DNA of 64,000 nt from Pseudomonadota bacterium (GTDB taxonomy: Bacteria > Pseudomonadota > Alphaproteobacteria > Rhizobiales > Xanthobacteraceae): contig CAUJJN010000382.1 of assembly GCA_963204905.1 (NCBI GenBank), forward strand, positions 1-64,000, in the 5' to 3' direction. Positions 1 to 8,970 of this stretch are shown here, piece by piece. Every line of letters starts with the position of its first letter. Position 1 is the first letter of the stretch. Under the pieces are notes generated by a model, which searched no databases, had not been told where the DNA came from, and saw only the letters and a program-made list of their open reading frames with translations. The translations under genes were made by a program, and so were the position numbers.

Positions 1-90
1 CTCGACCAGCGCCTCCCCGCCGCCTTGCAGCACAGCCTCGTGCCGGCTTCGTAACGTTTCCACCAGCGCCTCAAATCGTGATGCAGTCAT
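1..90 (-). CDS. Acyl-CoA carboxylase carboxyltransferase subunit, N-terminus only (partial)
   Basis: Only the first 30 codons are in the window; the gene runs off the left edge. The start ATG is at 90 on the minus strand, preceded by a GAGGGG-type ribosome binding site. The visible peptide contains LRSRHEAVLQGGGEALVE, which resembles the extreme N-terminus of biotin-dependent acyl-CoA carboxylase beta subunits (propionyl-, methylcrotonyl- or geranyl-CoA type). The gene diverges from the acyl-CoA dehydrogenase at 249 and shares its 158-bp intergenic region, including the operator candidate at 150. Substrate cannot be told from this fragment. Confidence 0.5.
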   Translation of the reverse strand, partial: MTASRFEALVETLRSRHEAVLQGGGEALVE

Positions 91-149
91 CCGCCCCTCT
101 CGTCGGCCGATCGCGGGTCCTGGCTTGCCGCCAGCCTCCCAATCCGTTA

Positions 150-169
150 TACCTAACAACTGTTAGATA
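150..169. promoter_or_regulatory. Putative TetR operator in the divergent carboxylase/dehydrogenase promoter
   Basis: TACCTAACAACTGTTAGATA is an imperfect inverted repeat centred between the divergent genes starting at 90 and 249. It matches 16 of 20 bases with the site at 4315-4334 in front of the acyl-CoA synthetase. A TetR-family gene lies between the two sites at 1492-2133, so autogenous or local control by that protein is the likely explanation; binding is inferred. Confidence 0.5.
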
Positions 170-248
170 GGGAAGCTGGAAACCCCAATTCCGCCGATCG
201 GGCCCCGCCGACGCGTCGATTGATCACGGTCAATGAGGAAGATCGCAA

Positions 249-1409
249 ATGAACGACCTCGCGCGAATGTCGTCGCCGTACTTCAGCACCGAACACGAGA
301 TGCTGCGCGATCAAATCCGTCGCTTTGTCGAGGAGGAGATCAAACCGCACGGCGACGCATGGGAGCAACAGGGATTCACTCCCCGCGAGGTGCTGCGGCG
401 CATGGGGTCGCTTGGTTTCTTCGGCATCCGCTATCCGGAAATCTACGGCGGGTCGAACATGGACACGCTGGGCAGCGTCGTATTGGCGGAAGAGCTCGGT
501 CGCTCGACCTTCTCCGGCGTCGCGATCACCGCTCTGGTCCATACCGACATGGCATCTGTTCACGTCTTCAATGCCGGGAGCGAAGCCCAGAAGGCGCGAT
601 GGATGCCGAAGATCGTGTCAGGTGAGGCCATCTGCGCGGTGGGCGTCACGGAGCCGGACGCGGGCTCCGACGTCAAGGGCATCCGCACCATGGCGCGCAA
701 GACCGACGCCGGCTATGTGCTGAACGGCGCCAAGATGTTTATCACCAACGGCGTCCACGCCGATCTGTATTGCGTCGCTGCGAAGACCGGCGAAGTGTCC
801 GGCGGCAGCAAGGCGATCACGATGTTCCTCATCGAGAAAGGAACGCCCGGCTTTCGCGTCAGCCGCGCGCTCGACAAGCACGGCTGGCGTTCGTCCGATA
901 CCGCCGAACTGGTGTTCGAGGACTGTCTGGTCCCGCACGACGCCGTGCTCGGCGAGGAAGGCAAGGGCTTCTACGCCATCATGCGCAACTTCCAGAACGA
1001 GCGCACGGTCATCGGCGCGATGGCGATGGGTGAAGCACAGGCCGCGCTCGATCTGACGGTGGCTTACCTGAAGACGCGCCGGGCCTTCGGTGCACCACTG
1101 TGGGATAAGCAGGGCATCCGGCAACGGATCTCCATGCGCGCCGCCGAGGTCGAAGCCGGACGGCAACTTGTCTACGCCGCCGCGTGGGGCGATGCGCAGG
1201 GGCGCGACGTCACCCGCGAAGTCTCGATGGTGAAAGCGTATTGCGGCGAGCTGGTCAACGCGGTGATGTACGATTGCCTGCAATTCCATGGTGGCGCGGG
1301 CTTCATGCGCGAAAGCGTTATCGAGCGAATGACGCGCGACGCACGCGTTCAGTCGATCGGCGGCGGGGCAACCGAAGTGATGCTCGAAGAAGTCGCAAAG
1401 CGGCTCTGA
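249..1409 (+). CDS. Acyl-CoA dehydrogenase
   Basis: A 386-residue FAD-dependent acyl-CoA dehydrogenase, which would introduce the alpha-beta double bond in an acyl-CoA. Family length and domain order are normal: N-terminal helical domain, central beta domain with the signature VTEPDAGSDVKGIRT (about residues 132-146), C-terminal helical domain with GGAGFMRE and the terminal GGGATEVM segment. AGGAAG 8 bp before the ATG fixes the start. It is transcribed away from the partial carboxylase and towards the convergent TetR gene. Together with the MaoC hydratase and acyl-CoA synthetase it makes a small beta-oxidation or branched-acid module. The substrate is unknown. Confidence 0.9.
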   Translation: MNDLARMSSPYFSTEHEMLRDQIRRFVEEEIKPHGDAWEQQGFTPREVLRRMGSLGFFGIRYPEIYGGSNMDTLGSVVLAEELGRSTFSGVAITALVHTDMASVHVFNAGSEAQKARWMPKIVSGEAICAVGVTEPDAGSDVKGIRTMARKTDAGYVLNGAKMFITNGVHADLYCVAAKTGEVSGGSKAITMFLIEKGTPGFRVSRALDKHGWRSSDTAELVFEDCLVPHDAVLGEEGKGFYAIMRNFQNERTVIGAMAMGEAQAALDLTVAYLKTRRAFGAPLWDKQGIRQRISMRAAEVEAGRQLVYAAAWGDAQGRDVTREVSMVKAYCGELVNAVMYDCLQFHGGAGFMRESVIERMTRDARVQSIGGGATEVMLEEVAKRL

Positions 1410-1491
1410 GAGTCGCGACCCAATTGACAGAAGCGGGAAAGACAGCGCGCGTCAAAATATCAGGGTCTGACCAATATCGATCAAGTGTCGA

Positions 1492-2133
1492 TCAGGTCCG
1501 CCGCGCACCGAAAGCGATTTGCGCGAAATCGCTGGCGATCTTGTCGATGGGCACGCGACCCGGACGATACCACTCTCCGGCCCAGTTCACCGCGCCGAGC
1601 AGCATCAGACGCGCCGCATCGAGCGTCACCTCCTTGGGGAGATAGCCCGCCTGAGAAGCATCCCGCATCAAGTGTTGCCAGATGTCCTCATAGCGCCGCC
1701 GTTCGACGCCGCAGGTCTTGCGCAGTTCCGGCGGGAGGAATGCAAAAGCCCGGATCGACGCTGATGTATAATCGCTGTGCTCCAGGGATGACAGCAGGTG
1801 AGCCTTGATCGCGGCCTGCAAGCGATCGCGCGGCGTCGCCTTGTCAGGCAGCGCATCCAGGGCCGCGGTAACCGCTTTGTTCACAACGAGCACACCCTCG
1901 TTGATCACGCGTTCGACGATCGCGTCCTTCGACGGAAAATGGTGATAGATGCTGCCAGCCTTGATGCCGACCCTTTCGGCAATTGCGCGCGTGGTCGTCG
2001 CCTCGTAGCCGCGATGACGCAGCAACCATGCCGTGGCATTGAGGATTTGTCGGGCCCCACCGTTCTTATCCGACGTTTCGGACTTGGCGGCGGACGCCTT
2101 CGCGGTCCGTGCGGCTGCCTGGCTAATGGTCAC
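1492..2133 (-). CDS. TetR-family transcriptional regulator
   Basis: A 213-residue TetR repressor. The N-terminal helix-turn-helix is clear (AIAERVGIKAGSIYHHFPSK, about residues 50-69), followed by the helical ligand-binding domain. The N-terminus is extended by about 30 Ala/Lys-rich residues. It ends 13 bp before the downstream-oriented MaoC gene starts on the same strand side and faces the acyl-CoA dehydrogenase convergently. The two similar inverted repeats at 150-169 and 4315-4334 flank this gene and are its likely operators; an acyl-CoA or free acid is the probable inducer (inference from neighbours). Confidence 0.88.
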   Translation of the reverse strand: MTISQAAARTAKASAAKSETSDKNGGARQILNATAWLLRHRGYEATTTRAIAERVGIKAGSIYHHFPSKDAIVERVINEGVLVVNKAVTAALDALPDKATPRDRLQAAIKAHLLSSLEHSDYTSASIRAFAFLPPELRKTCGVERRRYEDIWQHLMRDASQAGYLPKEVTLDAARLMLLGAVNWAGEWYRPGRVPIDKIASDFAQIAFGARRT

Positions 2134-2145
2134 CTCTCCTTGCGG

Positions 2146-2613
2146 TTAAACGCTACCCCACTTCGCTTTCTCATGCCGCGTCTTCCGCATCAAGAGGCGT
2201 GCATTACCTTCCTGGAGCGCCTTATCGTTTTCGTCGACCAACGCAATGGACAATCCCAGCAGGCCATGAGCCGGGTTGCTGACATTGCGGGCTTCGACGA
2301 CCTCGATCATAGCGCGGATCGTACTGCCCGGTCGCATCGGCGCCTTGAAATCCCAAGTGACGCCGAGCAAGGCGACCACCGTACCGTCGATCAGGTCGAG
2401 ACGCGAGGCAAGGCCGAATGCAATGCCGATGCCCATCGGGCCGTGAGCGATACGCCCCCCGAACCCTGTCGCCGCCGCGAAAACCTCATCGGTGTGGACC
2501 GGATTGTAGTCGCCGGTCAAACCCGCGAACGTACCGATATCTGCCTCTGTGATGGTTCGGGACGGCGTCTCGAAACGCTGACCGACAGTGAACTCGTCAA
2601 AGAGGCGTCCCAT
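2146..2613 (-). CDS. MaoC-like (R)-specific enoyl-CoA hydratase
   Basis: A 155-residue hot-dog fold protein. The hydratase motif GDYNPVHTDEVFA with Asp and His in the usual spacing and the following HGPM turn are present in the first half. I chose the ATG at 2613 because AAGGAA stands 6 bp upstream; the open frame extends to 2655 but those starts lack a ribosome binding site. The gene lies between TetR (2133) and the acyl-CoA synthetase (2666) and is probably co-transcribed with the latter. It would hydrate the enoyl-CoA made by the dehydrogenase. Confidence 0.85.
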   Translation of the reverse strand: MGRLFDEFTVGQRFETPSRTITEADIGTFAGLTGDYNPVHTDEVFAAATGFGGRIAHGPMGIGIAFGLASRLDLIDGTVVALLGVTWDFKAPMRPGSTIRAMIEVVEARNVSNPAHGLLGLSIALVDENDKALQEGNARLLMRKTRHEKAKWGSV

Positions 2614-2665
2614 CAATTTTTCCTTCATACGGTCGCGGTGACCAAAGCCGTGCAAGCAACTACGC

Positions 2666-4294
2666 TTACCTGATCGCGGCCCTCGCCTCGTCGCGAAGAT
2701 CCTTGCGGCGAATCTTGCCGGTGATCGTCATCGGCAACGCGTCGCGAATCTCGATCTGCCGCGGATATTCATGAGCCGACAGGCGAGCCTTGACGAAGCG
2801 TTGCATATCTTCCCGAAGCGCCTCATCGACCGTCGTCCCCGCGCGCGGAACGATAAACGCCTTCACCACTTCGCCGCGAACACTGTCCGGCACCCCGACA
2901 ACGGCGACGAGCGCAACCGCGGGATGCTGCATCAGGCAGTCCTCGATCTCAGTCGGCCCGATCCTGTAGCCACCGGATATGATGACGTCGTCGTTGCGGC
3001 CATGGAACCAGAAATAGCCATCCGCGTCACGATGGCCGGTGTCGCCCGTCATCAGCCAGCCATTGCGGAACTTTTCGGTGGTTGCTTCGGGCTTGTTCCA
3101 GTAGCGCAGGAAGAACACCGGATCAGGCGCCTTGACGGCGATGGTCCCGGTCTCACCGGGCCCGACGGGATGTCCGTCATCGTCCACCACCTCCACGACA
3201 TGACCGGGCATCGCCCGACCCATCGATCCCTCCTTGAGCGACATGATGGAGGCGCAATTTCCGATGGTCAGATTGGCTTCGGTCTGCCCGTAGAATTCGT
3301 TCATGGTCAGACCGAACACATCCCGGCCCCAGCCCAGCATTTCCTCACCGAGCCGTTCGCCCCCGCTCGCGATCGAGCGCATCGCGTAAGAAAAGCGCTC
3401 CCGCGGCCGCGTCACCTGACGCATCATCTTGAGTGCCGTCGGAGGCATGAAGGCGTTTCGCACACCATGCCGGCCGATCAATGAGAACGCTTCCTCGGGG
3501 TCGAATTTCTTCAGGCGCTTGGCAAGCACAGGGATGCCATGAAACAGCGAGGGCAGCAGGACGTCCATCAGGCCGCCTGCCCAGGCCCAGTCCGCCGGCG
3601 TCCACATGCGATCACCCGGCTGGGGAAAGAAATCATGCGGAAACTCGACACCCGGCATATGGCCCAGCAAGGTGCGATGCGCATAGAGCACCCCTTTCGG
3701 ATTTCCTGTCGTGCCGGACGTGTAGACGATGATGGCAGGGTCTACCGCTGCGGTGTCGACCATCGTGTGATGGGTTGACCCGGCCTCGATCAGCCCCGAC
3801 CATTCAAGTGTCGTGGCGTCAACACGATCGTCGATCGCGATCAATATCGGGTGGGCCGGCAGTTGATCGCGCAACTGGATCAGTTTCTCGATACCTTCGG
3901 TGTTCGACACCACGACTTTCGCACCGCTGTCGTTGAGCCGATAGGCCAGCGCGTCCGGTCCGAACAAGGTGAATAATGGCAATGCGACCGCACCGATGCG
4001 ATACGCGGCGAGATGCGTGATCAACGCTTCCGGGCATTGCGGCAGCAGGATGCCGATCCGGTCACCACGATGGATGCCCTGCGCCGCCAGCGCGTTGGCC
4101 AGCCGCCGCGAGTACTCCTGAAGCACTTCGAAAGTGAAATTGGTAACAGCCCCGTCCGTCGCCTCGTGAATCAAGGCGGTGCGCCCGGTCCCGACATGCC
4201 GGTCGCAAACCGCCTCGGCAATGTTGAAGCGGTCCGGGATATCCCAGGAAAAGGCTCCGCACACGTCTTCGTAGGATCGTCCGGCGAGCGACAT
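2666..4294 (-). CDS. AMP-forming acyl-CoA synthetase
   Basis: A 542-residue member of the ANL (acyl-CoA synthetase) family. Key motifs are in order: P-loop IVYTSGTTGNPKG (about 190-202), YGQTE (about 338), TGDTGHRDADGYFWFHGR with the hinge Asp, and C-terminal TGKIRRKDLR with the adenylation Lys. It activates a carboxylic acid to its CoA thioester in the cytoplasm, feeding the dehydrogenase and hydratase nearby. The promoter side carries the 20-bp operator candidate at 4315-4334, only 20 bp upstream of the start, where a bound repressor would block transcription. Substrate class (medium-chain, branched or aromatic) cannot be decided. Confidence 0.9.
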   Translation of the reverse strand: MSLAGRSYEDVCGAFSWDIPDRFNIAEAVCDRHVGTGRTALIHEATDGAVTNFTFEVLQEYSRRLANALAAQGIHRGDRIGILLPQCPEALITHLAAYRIGAVALPLFTLFGPDALAYRLNDSGAKVVVSNTEGIEKLIQLRDQLPAHPILIAIDDRVDATTLEWSGLIEAGSTHHTMVDTAAVDPAIIVYTSGTTGNPKGVLYAHRTLLGHMPGVEFPHDFFPQPGDRMWTPADWAWAGGLMDVLLPSLFHGIPVLAKRLKKFDPEEAFSLIGRHGVRNAFMPPTALKMMRQVTRPRERFSYAMRSIASGGERLGEEMLGWGRDVFGLTMNEFYGQTEANLTIGNCASIMSLKEGSMGRAMPGHVVEVVDDDGHPVGPGETGTIAVKAPDPVFFLRYWNKPEATTEKFRNGWLMTGDTGHRDADGYFWFHGRNDDVIISGGYRIGPTEIEDCLMQHPAVALVAVVGVPDSVRGEVVKAFIVPRAGTTVDEALREDMQRFVKARLSAHEYPRQIEIRDALPMTITGKIRRKDLRDEARAAIR

Positions 4295-4314
4295 AGAGAA
4301 CGGCTCTCATGATG

Positions 4315-4334
4315 TACCTAACGATTGGTAGGTA
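4315..4334. promoter_or_regulatory. Putative TetR operator before the acyl-CoA synthetase
   Basis: TACCTAACGATTGGTAGGTA has exact 6-bp inverted arms (TACCTA/TAGGTA) around an 8-bp centre. It is the better-matched twin of the site at 150-169 and lies 20 bp upstream of the synthetase start on the minus strand. Confidence 0.55.
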
Positions 4335-4429
4335 TACCCGAAAGCGTTTCCCTCAGCAAGTCATGAGCAAAATTGCTTGATTGTCGAACCACGTACCGGG
4401 GAATGGCCACGGAGAGGCAGCGCGGCTCG

Positions 4430-5252
4430 TCAGGCGATGGCGACGGGCCGGATCGGCGAACCGGTGGCGCCGGTCAGGCGCAGTGGCAGCGCCACGAACA
4501 GAATACGCAGCGGACGTTTCTTCGCAATGTGTTCGAGATTGAGATTCTCGATGATGTGAATGCCGGCATCAACCAGCAAAATGGCGTGGACCGAAACGCC
4601 GGGCGTCGGCAGGCATTCGAAGCCGGGCGTGTCCGATCCCATCAAGGTTGCGCCGCTCGATCAGCCAGCGCGTCGCCTTCTCGCCGGGGCCGGGCATCCC
4701 GCCACGCCGGCCGATGAACGTCTCCGCGTCCGTCCAGTATTTCGACCAGCCGGTGCGGATCAAGAGCGCATCGCCGGGCTTGATCGACGCGCCGCTTAAC
4801 GCCAGCGAAGCCTCGAGATCGGCGATGGTGATTTCTTGCGCGGGTGCGAGACACTCGACGCCTTTGGCGGCGGCAACGTCCAGCACCACCGCGCCCTGAA
4901 TGATCGGCGGGATATCAGCCACCGAATGCGCGCGGTAGCCGTCGCGGGTTTCGACATCGGTCACGCGAACATCACCATGCAGGCAGCCGTTACGGGAGAA
5001 ATGGCCGAGCGCATCGATATGCGTGCCGGAATGGCCGGACGTCACGATAACCTCGTTGGCGAAACTCGAGCCATCTTCCCGCTTCACCGGATGCGGATCG
5101 CCGTGGCGGCGATGCAGCGCGAGCGAATACGGAATGTGCTGGTGATAGACCGGCATCGAGGGCGCCATTGCGTGCGACAGCTCATAAAGCTGCGCACCGG
5201 CGGCGACCGCGCCGAGAATGCTGGCATCAAAGCGCGGAAGCTTGCTTTCCAT
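4430..5252 (-). pseudogene. Cyclase-family (kynurenine formamidase-like) hydrolase, frameshifted
   Basis: The first 190-200 residues, from the ATG at 5252, read as a cyclase family protein (PF04199) with the metal-binding motif HSGTHIDALGHF. Near 4645-4655 the frame fails: after WLIERR the same frame yields NLDGIGHARL, which is not family-like, while the next frame continues with LMGSDTPGFECLPTPGVSV and runs to a stop at 4430. The joined product would be about 270 residues, the normal family length. So the gene is either broken by a one-base indel or carries a sequence error. It follows the aldehyde dehydrogenase by 26 bp and would be its operon partner. The intact family hydrolyses amides or esters such as N-formylkynurenine. 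Confidence 0.75.
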
Positions 5253-5278
5253 TGCCGTCTCCCTCTGCGCCGCTCAGC

Positions 5279-6817
5279 CTAGACGCCGATCTTCGGCGCA
5301 CGATGCTTGTCGAGACCGATGGCGATGTTCTTCTGCTCCATGTAGATCTCAAAAGCATAGTCACCACCGTCGCGACCGATGCCGCTGGCCTTGACGCCGC
5401 CGAACGGCGTCGGCAGATGCCGCACGTTCTCCGAGTTCACCCATACCATGCCGGCCTCGACGCTTTGCGACACGCGATGAGCGCGGCCAACATCGCTGGT
5501 CCAGATGTAGGCGGCAAGGCCATAACGCACGTCGTTGGCGATGCGCAGCGCATCAGCTTCGTCGTCAAACGGGATCGCAGTCAGCACCGGCCCGAAGATC
5601 TCCTCCTGCGCGATCTTCATCGAGTTCTTCGCGTCAGTGAACAGCGTCGGGCACACGAAGTTGCCCTGTCCTTCCATCGCACGCTTGCCGCCTGTAGCGA
5701 CGGTGGCGCCGTCGGCCTTGGCGTGATCGGCATAGCTCAACACTTTCTCGACGTGTCGCTTGTGGATCAGCGGCCCGATCTCGGTGGCGGGATCGAGCGG
5801 ATGGCCGACTTTGATCTTCTCGACGCGCGCCTTCAGTTCCGCAGTAAACTTGTCGTAGATCGAGCGCTGCACCAGCGCGCGGCTCGACGAGGTGCAACGC
5901 TGACCGTTGAGGCTGTAGATCATGAACAACACGGCGTCGCGTGCGCGGTCGAGATCGGCATCGTCGAACACAATCACCGGGTTCTTGCCGCCGAGCTCGA
6001 AATGCACGCGCTTCAAGGTCGGCGCGCCCTGCGCCATGATGTGGCTGCCGGTAATCGACTCGCCGACGAAGGCGATGGCTTTGATCGCCGGATGCTCGGT
6101 CAGCGCCTTGCCAGCGCTTTCGCCGAAGCCATGAACCAGATTGACAATACCCTTGGGCAGGCCCGCACCTTCAAACACCTCACTCATGATCTCCGACAGG
6201 ATCACGGCGGAGAGCGGGCTCCACTCAGCCGGCTTGTGCACGATGGTGCAACCGGCCGCGAGCGCTGGCGCGATCTTCCAGGTCGAGAGCATGAACGGCG
6301 TATTCCACGGCGTGATGACGCCAACCGGACCGATGGGCTGGCGAATGGTGTAATTCAGATGCGTTTCGGTCGGCAGTGACAGGCCGTCATTGGCTTCCGG
6401 CGCTTTATCCGCATAGAAACGGAAGTTCTCGGCGCCGCGCAAGGCCGCCTTCGCCATGTAGCGAATCGCCTGTCCGCTATCGATACTCTCGATCAGCGCG
6501 ATTTCTTCGGCACGCGCCTCGATTTTGTCGGCGATTTTATGCAGCAAAGCTCGACGCTTCTCGCCCGGCACGGTGCGCCAAACCTTGAATGCTTCTTCGG
6601 CCGCGCGCGCCGCACGATCGATCTCCGCCACGCCGCCCGACGACACCTGGCACAGTACCGTGTTGTCCGCCGGATCCAAATTCTCGAACGTCTCGGCGCC
6701 GGTTACGCTCTCCCCGGCAATTCGATGCGGCACTGGGCCGCTTTTGAAGCGAGCCAGATAGGTCTGCGCCTTGCGCAAATTATCGCTCAGGACATCGTTG
6801 GCGAGAGGCTTGTTCAT
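5279..6817 (-). CDS. Aldehyde dehydrogenase, HpaE/2-hydroxymuconic semialdehyde type
   Basis: A 512-residue NAD(P)-dependent aldehyde dehydrogenase. It has the cofactor segment TPWNTPFMLSTWKIAPALAA, the general-base motif ELGGKNPVIVF, and the catalytic cysteine in NGQRCTSSS. The segment KPAEWSPLSA and the C-terminus VNSENVRHLPTPFGGVKASG are typical of 5-carboxymethyl-2-hydroxymuconate semialdehyde dehydrogenase (HpaE) and relatives, which oxidise meta-cleavage products of catechols. That fits the extradiol dioxygenase at 13793 in the same cluster. A palindrome at about 6903-6914 sits before its start, so it may have its own promoter with the cyclase gene. 2-Aminomuconate semialdehyde is an alternative substrate given the RidA genes. 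Confidence 0.87.
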   Translation of the reverse strand: MNKPLANDVLSDNLRKAQTYLARFKSGPVPHRIAGESVTGAETFENLDPADNTVLCQVSSGGVAEIDRAARAAEEAFKVWRTVPGEKRRALLHKIADKIEARAEEIALIESIDSGQAIRYMAKAALRGAENFRFYADKAPEANDGLSLPTETHLNYTIRQPIGPVGVITPWNTPFMLSTWKIAPALAAGCTIVHKPAEWSPLSAVILSEIMSEVFEGAGLPKGIVNLVHGFGESAGKALTEHPAIKAIAFVGESITGSHIMAQGAPTLKRVHFELGGKNPVIVFDDADLDRARDAVLFMIYSLNGQRCTSSSRALVQRSIYDKFTAELKARVEKIKVGHPLDPATEIGPLIHKRHVEKVLSYADHAKADGATVATGGKRAMEGQGNFVCPTLFTDAKNSMKIAQEEIFGPVLTAIPFDDEADALRIANDVRYGLAAYIWTSDVGRAHRVSQSVEAGMVWVNSENVRHLPTPFGGVKASGIGRDGGDYAFEIYMEQKNIAIGLDKHRAPKIGV

Positions 6818-6897
6818 GGTGCTCTCCTGTGACGATCAGCAGATCGAATGCTTCAACGGGATAGCCGCGGCGGGATGGTCCCGTCTGGCAGGTGAAA

Positions 6898-6919
6898 TAC
6901 ATTTAACATGTTAAGTATA
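6898..6919. promoter_or_regulatory. Palindrome TTAACATGTTAA upstream of the aldehyde dehydrogenase
   Basis: A perfect 12-bp palindrome (6903-6914) inside a weaker 22-bp dyad, in the 136-bp gap between the amidohydrolase stop and the dehydrogenase start. Its size suits a MarR- or similar dimeric regulator, but no such gene is adjacent; the two Crp/Fnr proteins of the cluster are candidates only by proximity. Confidence 0.35.
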
Positions 6920-6953
6920 TCTCCGCAAGACCTTGGATAGCAGCCGCTGCGGC

Positions 6954-8555
6954 TTATTTTGCAGTCAACGTTCCGTCCGAAAAGACCGTCTCGCCGCCTA
7001 TCAGCGTCAGCCGCGCCCGCGCCTGTTCGATCGCCTCTGGCGGAAGCTCCAGAATATCGCGATCAAGCACCGCGAGGTCGGCATACTGCCCCACAGCGAT
7101 GCGGCCGCGGCGCTGCTCGTGTCCCATTGCGAAGGCCCCGCCTTCGGTATAGGCGGCCAGCGCCTCAGTGGCTGTCAGCGACTCCCTGGCGTTGAGAACC
7201 AAACCATTGGAAGCCTTGCGATCCATCGCAGCAGCGATGCCAAGATAGGGCGAAAGCGGTCCAATCGGATGATCCGAGCTGCCGGCAACGACGATGGCCG
7301 CATCCCGCAACGTCCGGCCGGGATAGAGCCGCTCAGCACGGGCCTCTCCAACTGCTTCGGCAAAGGATGCGCCCAGCCGGCGCAGGAAGCCGTACTGCGG
7401 CACGACCACCGCGCCGAGCGCCTGCACTTGCGCCACAGCCCTGCGACCGCGTACCGCGAAATGCTCGATGCGGTGACGCGCGTCATCCCGTGGCCATGCC
7501 TTATGCGCGGCTATCAGACAATCCAGCCAATGATCGATGCCGCGATCGCCAATCACATGTGCGGCGAGCTGCCATCCGCAGGCATGGCCATCGATTACCT
7601 TGGCGCGCAAATCCGCCGCCGGCTCCATCAGCAGGCCTGCCGTGTCGCGATCGGCATAGGGTTCAAAAAAAGCCGCGGTACGCGCGCCGATGATACCATC
7701 GACAAAGAACTTCAACGTCCGCACCTGCCAGCGATCGTCGATGCCGGACGGCGCCAGACCATATTCTCGCGCCTCATCTGGATCGATCCGCAGCATGAAG
7801 CCCATGCGGAGCGGCAATCCGCCCTCGCCACGCAATGCGTTCCAGATGTCCCACTCGACTTTAAATCCGTTATTAAAACCGACCGCCGCCTCGGTGACGG
7901 CGACGATGCCATAACTCAGGCACTCGTCAGCGACCTTGCGGATGGCGGCGATGGTACGCGCCTGCGACGGCGGCGGGATCAGAGCCGCGACGATATCGGC
8001 GGCGTTCTCGGTCAGAACACCGTTGAGTCGACCGTTGCTGCGCTCAATCGTGCCGCCGACGGGATCGACTGTTGCCTCGTCGAATTGCGCGCGCTGCAAG
8101 GCGGCCGAATTGGCAACCGACAAATGGCCGCCGGTGCGCCGCAGCAGCACCGGGCGCCCGCCGGACACGGAATCCAGTTCCTCGCGGGTCGGATGGCGGC
8201 GCTCGTCGAGGAATTGCTCACTGTAATCCGCCGACATCACCCATTCATCAGGGGCGGCGGCTTCGCAGGCTCCGCGCAGACGTTTCAGAAGTTCCGCGAT
8301 CGTGCTGGCGGTGGGGCCGAGTTGCAAGTTCAGCAACTCCTGGGCCCGCATGAACAGATGGGCATGGGCATCGGTGAGCCCCGCGACGATACGGCTGCCA
8401 TCGAGATCGATGATGCGGCCGGCACGCGGTGCATCCTTGGCCGCGCCGATCCAGGCGATACGGCCGGCCTCGATCAGAAGACTATCGGCATCACGTTGCG
8501 CGGCGGTCGCAAGGCGTCCACCGCGCAACAGTATCGTGGTCGCCTCAGACGGCAT
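6954..8555 (-). CDS. Amidohydrolase family protein (YtcJ-like)
   Basis: A 533-residue metal-dependent amidohydrolase of the YtcJ / Amidohydro_3 type. The first metal-binding motif DAHAHLF is near residue 62, and the C-terminal metal/Asp region SSDHPIGP is near residue 430. No signal peptide is visible, so it should be cytoplasmic. Its start overlaps the end of the RidA gene by 11 bp, which implies translational coupling. Members hydrolyse C-N bonds in varied amides and cyclic ureides; the actual substrate is unknown. A second YtcJ-like gene sits at 19668-21338 in the neighbouring cluster. Confidence 0.82.
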   Translation of the reverse strand: MPSEATTILLRGGRLATAAQRDADSLLIEAGRIAWIGAAKDAPRAGRIIDLDGSRIVAGLTDAHAHLFMRAQELLNLQLGPTASTIAELLKRLRGACEAAAPDEWVMSADYSEQFLDERRHPTREELDSVSGGRPVLLRRTGGHLSVANSAALQRAQFDEATVDPVGGTIERSNGRLNGVLTENAADIVAALIPPPSQARTIAAIRKVADECLSYGIVAVTEAAVGFNNGFKVEWDIWNALRGEGGLPLRMGFMLRIDPDEAREYGLAPSGIDDRWQVRTLKFFVDGIIGARTAAFFEPYADRDTAGLLMEPAADLRAKVIDGHACGWQLAAHVIGDRGIDHWLDCLIAAHKAWPRDDARHRIEHFAVRGRRAVAQVQALGAVVVPQYGFLRRLGASFAEAVGEARAERLYPGRTLRDAAIVVAGSSDHPIGPLSPYLGIAAAMDRKASNGLVLNARESLTATEALAAYTEGGAFAMGHEQRRGRIAVGQYADLAVLDRDILELPPEAIEQARARLTLIGGETVFSDGTLTAK

Positions 8556-8940
8556 CCTTCACCACGGCGATCATGTCGATCTCAATCTTGAGGCCTGCGC
8601 GGGCGAGATGCGCGACGCCGACGGTGGTGCGCGACGGCGGATCTTTCGGGAAGAATTCGCGGAACACCTCGTTCATCGCAGCGAATTCATTCATCATGTC
8701 GGTCATGTGAATGGTCATCTTCAGCGCGGTATCGAGCGACGCGCCGCCGGCTTCCGCAAGCGCCTTGACGTTCTCGAGCGCGATCCGGGTTTGCGCCTTG
8801 ATGTCTTCAGGAAATTCACGCGTCACCGGATCGGAACCGGTCTGGCCCGAGACGAACAACAGCTTGTCCCAGCGAATCGCCGGCGAATATGGAATGCCTG
8901 CACGAAGGCCGGTAGGTGGAACGACAACAGTACGTGGCAT
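8545..8940 (-). CDS. RidA family protein (enamine/imine deaminase)
   Basis: A 131-residue RidA/YjgF/UK114 protein of normal length, with FVSGQTGSDP near residue 29 and TVGVAHLARAGLKIEIDMIA at the C-terminus; an Arg in the usual substrate-carboxylate position is seen in the SRTTVGVA segment. The family deaminates enamines; some members are 2-aminomuconate deaminases. It lies between the LivF gene and the amidohydrolase and overlaps the latter. With the extradiol dioxygenase and semialdehyde dehydrogenase in the same cluster, a catabolic deaminase role is plausible but not proven. Confidence 0.85.
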   Translation of the reverse strand: MPRTVVVPPTGLRAGIPYSPAIRWDKLLFVSGQTGSDPVTREFPEDIKAQTRIALENVKALAEAGGASLDTALKMTIHMTDMMNEFAAMNEVFREFFPKDPPSRTTVGVAHLARAGLKIEIDMIAVVKDAV

Positions 8941-8970
8941 ATTTCTTCCTTCTTCTATGGGAGAGATGAT

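Noticed and set aside
6933..8591. Long open frame antisense to the amidohydrolase
   Set aside because: It mirrors the codon structure of the real gene on the minus strand, encodes low-complexity Arg-rich sequence and has no family similarity. The same applies to antisense frames over the aldehyde dehydrogenase and dnaK.
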